A DNA stretch of 64,000 bases from Leptospira limi (GTDB taxonomy: Bacteria; Spirochaetota; Leptospiria; Leptospirales; Leptospiraceae), in contig NZ_JAMQPV010000001.1 of NCBI RefSeq assembly GCF_026151395.1, positions 2,358,501 through 2,422,500 on the forward strand, given 5' to 3'. Each line of letters starts with the position of its first letter. Position 1 is the first letter of the stretch. Positions 58,323 to 64,000 of the stretch are shown here, in pieces. Under the pieces are notes generated by a model. The model was not told the origin of the DNA, made no database searches, and worked only from the letters and a program-made list of their open reading frames with translations. The position numbers and the translations under genes were made by a program.

Positions 58323-58426
58323 TATGGTTGTGGTGAGGCGTATCTCCACGTTCAGGATAGGGAAAATTCTAAAAATCTCAACCTAAAAAGATTCGAAATT
58401 TCAACGAATTCTCGTCAAATGGCCAA

Positions 58427-58606
58427 GTGCATCCGAAGGTTTTTGAAACGAGTTACATCCGAAAGGAGTATTTAGAACACGAGTTACGTAAGTTACTGCT
58501 AGATATGAATGATTTGGAATACAAAGATTTGAATGACTATGACAAAGGTGGTTATGATGGTTTCAACCAAGCGATCACTTTGGTCTTAAAAAAATTACAA
58601 AACTAG
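58427..58606 (+). CDS. Small ORF of 59 residues, probable protein
   Basis: GTG at 58427 opens a 59-residue frame, MHPKVFETSYIRKEYLEHEL and onward, ending NQAITLVLKKLQN. It is rich in acidic and basic residues with a helix pattern and a YDKGGYDGF turn, which looks like a real globular small protein rather than a chance ORF. There is no strong ribosome-binding site. It fills most of the gap between the EAL gene and the STAS gene. No family recognised. Confidence 0.55.
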   Translation: MHPKVFETSYIRKEYLEHELRKLLLDMNDLEYKDLNDYDKGGYDGFNQAITLVLKKLQN

Positions 58607-58665
58607 GGTTTTTTCTAGTAGGATTGTAACTCGATCTCTGTCGGGAACCAATTCTACAAAAATTC

Positions 58666-58694
58666 TTTACAAAATTTGTGTAAAAACAGATAGT
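58666..58694 (+). promoter_or_regulatory. Candidate promoter of the STAS gene
   Basis: TTTACA (58666-58671) and GATAGT (58689-58694) are spaced by 17 bases, about 22 bases before the ATG at 58717. The -35 region is part of an imperfect inverted repeat TTTACA/TGTAAA (58666-58684). Pattern-based and tentative. Confidence 0.35.
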
Positions 58695-58716
58695 ATACGT
58701 GCCAGTAGGAAGTTCA

Positions 58717-59040
58717 ATGAATTTCACAACAAAACAAGTTAAAAATCATACAGTTGTTACTCTAGAGGGTTCCCTCGACATTTATTCTGCACCAGCGCTC
58801 AAAAAAGAGCTCCATAAGATCATTGATGATGGAGCAGAATCGGTAGCAATTGACATGATTAATATCAAATTATTAGATTCCTCTGGGATTGCTCTCCTTG
58901 CCAATTTACAAAAGAAACTCAAATCTGAAGAAGGGCAATTTTTCCTTCTCAATGTGAGCCAAGATGTGATGGTGATTTTAAAATTATCCAGTTTGGACAA
59001 ATTTTTTACAATTTTAGGGGGGGAAGCGGAACTACCGTAA
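58717..59040 (+). CDS. STAS-domain anti-sigma factor antagonist
   Basis: A 107-residue SpoIIAA/RsbV-like protein with the intact phosphorylation-site segment LLDSSGIALLANL, so a partner kinase/phosphatase could control it by serine phosphorylation. In such systems the unphosphorylated form sequesters an anti-sigma kinase. ATG at 58717 follows TAGGAAG at a normal distance; the frame extends to a GTG at 58699 that is not needed. It converges with the TPR gene, and the RsbU-like phosphatase lies about 1.6 kb away in the opposite strand, a possible partner. Confidence 0.88.
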   Translation: MNFTTKQVKNHTVVTLEGSLDIYSAPALKKELHKIIDDGAESVAIDMINIKLLDSSGIALLANLQKKLKSEEGQFFLLNVSQDVMVILKLSSLDKFFTILGGEAELP

Positions 59041-59054
59041 TCCACCAGGTCATT

Positions 59055-60608
59055 CTAGAGCCGAAAGTACCTAACATCGGCTTTAGTAACAGGATTTTCA
59101 GCATCCTTAGACAATACCCAATCTCCACTTTGATTCTGGATCCATTTTGAGGACTCACCTGCAATTCCATTGTTAGTTCCAATTTTGATTTTCCCTTTTT
59201 TGGGTTGGCTTGATTGGACAGACACAATCAAATCATAGGGCAAATTCAAACCAAAACTTCCTAATTTCAGACTTGCTAAGTTCCCTTCAATGAGGACTTC
59301 ATCACAGACAACTTCCCTACCATCTCTTAACTTCACTTTTAATTTGAGAGGGACATTTGCGTCTTTATTTTGAGAAAGATTCTTTGGTGGATCTTCCGCT
59401 TTTTTTTCCGTTGTAGGACTCGTTTCTGGAACGAGTGGTAGTTTTTCCTCTGAAACAACTAATGCTAATCTTTTAGTTTCTTGTTTGGAATCCTCTAACG
59501 AAAGTTTGATTTCGTCTTTGATTTGATTGAGTTCAGTTGTTTCCTCTTTTGACAAATTGGATGAATTTTCTGTTTTTAGGATTTTTTCAATGATGACTGG
59601 TTTAAGAACTAAACTTTTTCCTTCTTCAATATTCTCGGCAGCTTTGGTATCACCCAATTTGGTTGCTTCTTCTTTAGAAAAGGCAACTAATGATTTGTTC
59701 TCTTGGTAAAAATTTCCAATCAGGAGTAACCTTCGATTGGCACGAATAGCCACTTCTTTATTTTCCTTTTGTTTCACCAATTGGATGTATTCTTTTACTG
59801 CATTGGAAGTTTTTCCCAGTTCTTCCATGGAACGTGCTTTAATGTAAGACTGGTCATTGGTGAGAGAAGGTAAACTTTCTAATGTTCTAAGTGTTTCTTC
59901 ATAATCTCCACTTTGGAAAAGCGAATATGCCAATTCTTCTGGCGATTTCTTTTTAGATTTTAGTTCTTCCTTTTTCTTTTGTCCGTCTTCTAGAAAACTG
60001 ATAAGAAGTGCTGCGTTTTCTGCGTAATGTGATCCAGGAAATAAATCAATTGCTTTATTGAGTTTTACAAACGCTTTATCACGGTCTCCCATCATCACTA
60101 AACAATAACCATGGTGTAATAATGCAAAAGCCATCTCATCTGATAAAGTAGAGGTAATAGACTCTTCTAGTTCTTGGTATTTTTTAGAAGCAATTGGATA
60201 TTTCCTCGTTCTCTCCATATAAAAAGCAAACTGCAATCGTATGATAGTTTTTTGTTGTTCTTCTAGTTCGAGAGGGGATTTTAAATTGAGAAAACGAACT
60301 GAATTGATGACATACAATCCAAATTTATCTTTCCAGCTCACCTTAAGATCTAATCCTTCCGTTTCTGAGTTCATGATCCCAGATTCAAGGATATTCACTT
60401 TGACTTCCGTCATATAGTCATCTTTTGATAAAAACATTTGTTTTAAACGTTCACGCAGAGTTTGCGATGAAAGTTCATAATTCATCAATTGGTCTCTTAA
60501 GATTCCAAATCTTAATTCTTGTAATTTAACACTAACAATGGCTTCTGATGCCATCGCAAAAAATAAGAATAAAAATCCAAATAAAGAAAAAAAGAAAAAC
60601 TTTTTCAT
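59055..60608 (-). CDS. Secreted TPR-containing protein
   Basis: The 517 residues begin with a signal peptide (MKKFFFFSLFGFLFLFFAMAS), then three to five TPR-like repeats (about 125-320), a charged linker and a C-terminal small beta domain (about 425-475, VKLRDGREVVCDEVLIEG). Its start overlaps the stop of the RsbU-like gene by four bases, so it is expressed with that phosphatase and may be its extracytoplasmic partner or readout. The C-terminal small domain resembles the Sm-like N-terminal domain of the gene at 62195. Confidence 0.72.
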   Translation of the reverse strand: MKKFFFFSLFGFLFLFFAMASEAIVSVKLQELRFGILRDQLMNYELSSQTLRERLKQMFLSKDDYMTEVKVNILESGIMNSETEGLDLKVSWKDKFGLYVINSVRFLNLKSPLELEEQQKTIIRLQFAFYMERTRKYPIASKKYQELEESITSTLSDEMAFALLHHGYCLVMMGDRDKAFVKLNKAIDLFPGSHYAENAALLISFLEDGQKKKEELKSKKKSPEELAYSLFQSGDYEETLRTLESLPSLTNDQSYIKARSMEELGKTSNAVKEYIQLVKQKENKEVAIRANRRLLLIGNFYQENKSLVAFSKEEATKLGDTKAAENIEEGKSLVLKPVIIEKILKTENSSNLSKEETTELNQIKDEIKLSLEDSKQETKRLALVVSEEKLPLVPETSPTTEKKAEDPPKNLSQNKDANVPLKLKVKLRDGREVVCDEVLIEGNLASLKLGSFGLNLPYDLIVSVQSSQPKKGKIKIGTNNGIAGESSKWIQNQSGDWVLSKDAENPVTKADVRYFRL

Positions 60609-62122
60609 TCTGGTACATCAAGGACTAACATGGTAACATCATCCTTATACTCTTCATGTTTTTCATCAAGAAGTGCCATCGCCTTCTCTACGATTTCCGC
60701 ATTGGATAAATGAATATTTTCTAAAACAACTTCAGTAAAACGATCTAAACCGAACAAACCACCTTCTTTGATTGGTGTTTCCACAACCCCATCCGTATAA
60801 AGTATGATTTTATCACCTGGTTCTACAGGAAAGGATTCAAGGGAATACTGAATGTCGTCTCCCATACCAAGTGGTGGACCAGAACTGTCGACAAATCGGA
60901 CTTCTTTTGTAGATGGTCGTATGATAAAGGGTGCATTATGACCTGCGTTTACAAATTTAACTACACCTGGTTCATCAAAAACCACAAATACTCCTGTAGC
61001 AAAGAAGGACGCTTGGAGTCGATTTGCTATCACTTCACCTAACGAGTTAATTGCGTGGATAGGAGCTGGATTTTCTTTCATAATGGATTGAATTGACATG
61101 GCCATTACAACTGTTACTAGCGCTGCGGAAACTCCATGTCCCGATGCATCTGCCAAAAAAAATCCATAAAAGTTTTGTTCTGGAATTTGAAAGTATTGGT
61201 ACAAATCTCCAGAAACCTCTCGCATAGGACGGTATAATTTTCCGATATTGAATTTTTTGAATTTCTTAACTGAAGGTAAAAAGAGTTCCTGAACTTCTTT
61301 TCCAATTTGGAGTTCTTGGTTAATTTCTTGGTTTAAGCGAGTAATCGTTGTTACCTTATTTTGAATCTCTTCTGCCATTTGGTTAAATGACTTACCTAAA
61401 CTATCAAGTTCGTCATCACTTTTGAATTTCCAATTGACCCTTGATTCCAAATTACCAGTTGCCATATCCTTAGATGCAATTTCCAAATCACCAACACGTT
61501 TGAAGATCGCTCGATACACAAGGATTGCAAAAATGATATGAAACAGAACTCCCCAAATGACAGCATAACCGACTTGGATGTAGAGTTGTTTCAATCTGTC
61601 TTGGATGCTTGAAATATTAAAATGTGTGTATAAAAAGACTTCCCTTCCATCGGAGAGCCGAATTGGTAAAAGAAAATCCACAGTAAAATCAGACTCATTT
61701 AGGTCCAAACTGTATCTTGCTTTGAATAAATTCCCTTCTTTATCCGCGGAAACTTCCTTCGTTTTTTTGAGAACGGAATCAGGAATGGTTAGATTTGTAG
61801 AGTTTGACTCAGGTTCAGCTTGTAGGATTTTTCCATCGGCATCAAAGATCGAAAAATTGTTAATTTCATACAGTTTGAGAGTTTTCCGGAAAACTTCAAA
61901 ATTTTCATCTCTTTCACTCGAAAGTCCAATGGTCTGGATGTCGGTGAGGATGGTATTGGCTAAATTTTCCGATTGGAATTGGAAGTTTTTTAGGAGTAAA
62001 TCTGACTGGTTTTCGAAGATCATCACCGTAAAAAAGATGATATTAAGGAAGGCTAAGAGAGAATAAAAGAGTCCAATCTTAAAGCGTAAGGAATTAGTCG
62101 TTTTGATTTTGCTTTTGTTCAC
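60605..62122 (-). CDS. Membrane RsbU/SpoIIE-like serine phosphatase with HAMP
   Basis: The 505 residues have an N-terminal membrane helix (about 12-32), an extracytoplasmic sensor domain (about 33-185), a second helix (about 188-208), a HAMP domain (about 210-265) and a PP2C-type phosphatase domain (about 300-500). Metal-binding aspartates are in VSGDLYQ, ADASGHGVSA, YTDGVVE and DDVTMLVL. It would dephosphorylate a STAS antagonist such as the one at 58717, linking an outside signal to a sigma factor. The target is not shown. It overlaps the TPR gene by four bases. Confidence 0.9.
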   Translation of the reverse strand: MNKSKIKTTNSLRFKIGLFYSLLAFLNIIFFTVMIFENQSDLLLKNFQFQSENLANTILTDIQTIGLSSERDENFEVFRKTLKLYEINNFSIFDADGKILQAEPESNSTNLTIPDSVLKKTKEVSADKEGNLFKARYSLDLNESDFTVDFLLPIRLSDGREVFLYTHFNISSIQDRLKQLYIQVGYAVIWGVLFHIIFAILVYRAIFKRVGDLEIASKDMATGNLESRVNWKFKSDDELDSLGKSFNQMAEEIQNKVTTITRLNQEINQELQIGKEVQELFLPSVKKFKKFNIGKLYRPMREVSGDLYQYFQIPEQNFYGFFLADASGHGVSAALVTVVMAMSIQSIMKENPAPIHAINSLGEVIANRLQASFFATGVFVVFDEPGVVKFVNAGHNAPFIIRPSTKEVRFVDSSGPPLGMGDDIQYSLESFPVEPGDKIILYTDGVVETPIKEGGLFGLDRFTEVVLENIHLSNAEIVEKAMALLDEKHEEYKDDVTMLVLDVPE

Positions 62123-62194
62123 GGCAATTACTAGTATTGTCGATAATTAAGTGATAGAAATCTATCACAAAATTGAGAATTTCCATTGGTTTTA

Positions 62195-63247
62195 ATGATC
62201 CACATAGCAAAGATTCGTAAGATTAAACTGGCCCTTTTTTTTCTTGGATCAGTACTTTTCGGAATGGATCTGTTTGCTGACAAAATCCGATTAAAATCGG
62301 GGGAAGTACTGAATGGAAAAGTCCAAAACGTAACCCCGACCCATGTGGAATGGATTGACCAAGGAAAACGTTATAAGTTCTCCAACGAAGATGTGTTAGG
62401 AATTGATGTTGGTTATGATGGCCTCCCTGCTTGTGCTGATTACAAAACATTTGGGGTGGAAGATTGTGATCTAATTCTCACCAGGCTTACAAAAACAAAT
62501 GCTAGTTTTTCCAAAAAAAGTAGTCCCTTAGAATTGGAAATAATTCCCATTCGGAAAATCACAACACTCAAAATCCAAAGAGAATCTGGTCTTCCAGTCG
62601 ATCGTTACATCCAATTCGGTGCTAAAGGAAAATGGGTATTTGGCAACAAAGAAATCTTCGGTACTTACAAATCCATCGACCGAGGGAGGATGAATTTTGA
62701 AACAGAAGAAAAAAAAATAGAATCAGCCGATGCACTCGATTTTGAATCCTTTGAATACCAAAACAAATCGGTCATTGCCAAAGTGATTAAAGAGGAAACT
62801 CCAAAGGTAATTCCTGGATATGCATCCATTTCTGAAAAAAAATATAGTAAAGCTGCTATTTTATTTGGAACCGCTTTTCTTTCCGGTATTGGAATGGCGT
62901 ATGAGTACAATATGTCCGTGAAAGCAATCAACCAAGACATTGAATACATACCTACTGGAGACGGACGTGTATTCTTATTTGCGAATACTATTGGTAATGA
63001 TCGTTATGATTTCCACAGGCAAAGGTTTACTATTTACGGAGTGGTCTTCGCATCCATATTGACATATAGTTTTATCGATAGTTTTTATTTAGGACAAAGA
63101 GAATCAAATAAAGAAAGTTCACAAGCGGTGTATTTAAAACCAATGTTTGACTACAAACCAAGCTCAATTTACAACCAAATGAATGTGTATTCGCAAAAAC
63201 CAAATGAGTTTTTACAATATGGTTTTAGTTTTGAATCTAAATTTTGA
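62195..63247 (+). CDS. Membrane protein with N-terminal Sm-like domain, unknown function
   Basis: The 350-residue product opens with a signal-like segment (LALFFLGSVLFGMDLFA), then a small beta domain (DKIRLKSGEVLNGKVQNVTP) with a charged middle part, and two membrane helices (about 222-240 and 282-302) near the C-terminus. No catalytic motif is seen. TTG at 62186 is an alternative start, but ATG at 62195 fits the signal better. It is divergent from the RsbU-like gene. Confidence 0.65.
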   Translation: MIHIAKIRKIKLALFFLGSVLFGMDLFADKIRLKSGEVLNGKVQNVTPTHVEWIDQGKRYKFSNEDVLGIDVGYDGLPACADYKTFGVEDCDLILTRLTKTNASFSKKSSPLELEIIPIRKITTLKIQRESGLPVDRYIQFGAKGKWVFGNKEIFGTYKSIDRGRMNFETEEKKIESADALDFESFEYQNKSVIAKVIKEETPKVIPGYASISEKKYSKAAILFGTAFLSGIGMAYEYNMSVKAINQDIEYIPTGDGRVFLFANTIGNDRYDFHRQRFTIYGVVFASILTYSFIDSFYLGQRESNKESSQAVYLKPMFDYKPSSIYNQMNVYSQKPNEFLQYGFSFESKF

Positions 63248-63259
63248 GTCCTAAATCTC

Positions 63260-64000
63260 TTATACTTGAACTTTTCTAAGAAATAAGTTTTTTATGTTTT
63301 GTTTGAAGCGAAAGTAGTTCCATTTTAATAAAAATGCAAATGGAATGGAATCAAGTTGGCACATCACTCCACAATTCCCTTCTTCATTTTCCCGACTCCA
63401 AAGGACTTTTCCGTCCAATCCCGAAAAACAATTGAGTCCTAACCATAAATCAAAACTAGCTTTTGTATTCTTTTCATAGTTTTGTGAGGTTGGTAAATAA
63501 AACAAATTGGCTTTGATATGAAAAATTGCTGAATTTTCTTCCTTGTTCCCAACATGCATATCAACGGAACTAAACAATGGTACAGCAAGCATTCGATCCC
63601 TAAAAAAATAGGGATTTAAAATTCCTGCAAAGAAAAACATCAAAGCAAGAACAATTGGATACATTACAAAAAGAGCAAAATAATCTTGTACAGCTAAGTC
63701 TGGAAATTTTCTACCAATCCATTCAGGTGCATCGTATAACAAATAAATTGAAAGGATCCCCGGTACTAAAAAGAAAATGGTCAAAATAGTATGCCGTAAG
63801 TTTGGGTACTGGAATAAACGAATGCCTGATGTGGAAATGTGTTTTTGGACATTTTGTATCCATCCTTCGTGACGATTGTGTCGACTTAAGATTTCATACT
63901 CTTCCATACTCATATCCATCAATTTTAAAATATGGCCTGGAACGAGAATCCTTGATTTTGCGATCGTGATCTCCAATAAAAAAAACAATGCCAATATACA
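63260..64000 (-). CDS. Membrane protein, 5' end outside the window
   Basis: At least 244 residues, the frame staying open to the window edge, so the start is probably beyond 64000; a TTG at 63994 would be in frame but is unlikely to be the true one. Two long membrane helices are visible (about residues 68-88 and 105-130 from that TTG). The C-terminal part is soluble and contains no known motif. It converges with the gene at 62195, with 12 bases between stop codons. Family not recognised. Confidence 0.55.
   Translation of the reverse strand, partial: CILALFFLLEITIAKSRILVPGHILKLMDMSMEEYEILSRHNRHEGWIQNVQKHISTSGIRLFQYPNLRHTILTIFFLVPGILSIYLLYDAPEWIGRKFPDLAVQDYFALFVMYPIVLALMFFFAGILNPYFFRDRMLAVPLFSSVDMHVGNKEENSAIFHIKANLFYLPTSQNYEKNTKASFDLWLGLNCFSGLDGKVLWSRENEEGNCGVMCQLDSIPFAFLLKWNYFRFKQNIKNLFLRKVQV

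Overview
The window reads as a chromosomal segment of a spirochaete, most likely a Leptospira of the free-living type. This is inferred from the low GC content, lipoproteins with loose spirochaetal lipoboxes, an LptD-type outer-membrane protein that shows a double-membrane cell, a large B12-dependent ribonucleotide reductase, frequent TTG/GTG starts, and many one-gene hypothetical secreted proteins between core genes. There is no rRNA, CRISPR array, insertion sequence, prophage or recognisable defence island. Gene density is high and genes lie on both strands in short operons, many joined by ATGA or TAATG overlaps.

Layout. 1-2346: 5' part of nrdJ (minus, cut by the window edge). 2570-4101: tRNA-Asn, a secreted L,D-transpeptidase and a lipoprotein. 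4166-8323: flavin monooxygenase, an ArsR/SRPBCC pair with a clear double palindrome, a lipoprotein and a DoxX-like protein. 8327-10522: a SulP transporter-STAS-carbonic anhydrase gene split by one in-frame TAA. 11347-14720: sdhCAB, closed by a strong terminator. 14789-17658: secreted protein, glycosyltransferase and a PLP-fold protein with altered active-site residues. 17772-19577 lepA, and divergently 19700-26976: eno, ftsB-like, clpP-like, YheT-type hydrolase, tldD, pmbA, DUF4416 and a lipoprotein.

26987-30543: CTP-dependent lipid kinase-like protein, STAS protein, coiled-coil protein, PpiC-like lipoprotein and a double-HTH regulator. 30645-35202: an amino-acid sodium symporter with a 38-residue companion peptide, DinG-like helicase and a secreted protein. 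35165-42507: TPR-like protein, asnS, then folD, esterase, cysS, SpoU methyltransferase and a lipase lipoprotein as overlapping genes. 42517-51147 (minus): a compact six-gene run lptD, sugar-phosphate transferase, gatC, gatA, hisF, sodium symporter. 51321-58349: small protein, receiver-kinase with a damaged ATPase domain, UvrD-type helicase, MORN lipoprotein, M48 protease and a PAS-GGDEF-EAL protein. 58427-64000: a small ORF, a STAS anti-sigma antagonist, a TPR protein with an RsbU-like phosphatase, and two membrane proteins, the last cut by the window end.

The genes serve mainly core metabolism (deoxynucleotides, TCA cycle, glycolysis, folate, histidine), translation (AsnRS, CysRS, GatCA, LepA, tRNA-Asn), envelope assembly and signalling. 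I see no clear new multi-gene system. The most notable items are the interrupted SulP-carbonic anhydrase gene, the ArsR promoter that predicts a nearly leaderless mRNA, the perfect inverted repeat before the double-HTH gene, the tiny symporter subunit, and several enzymes whose key residues are altered (DinG, PLP-fold protein, receiver-kinase, GGDEF).
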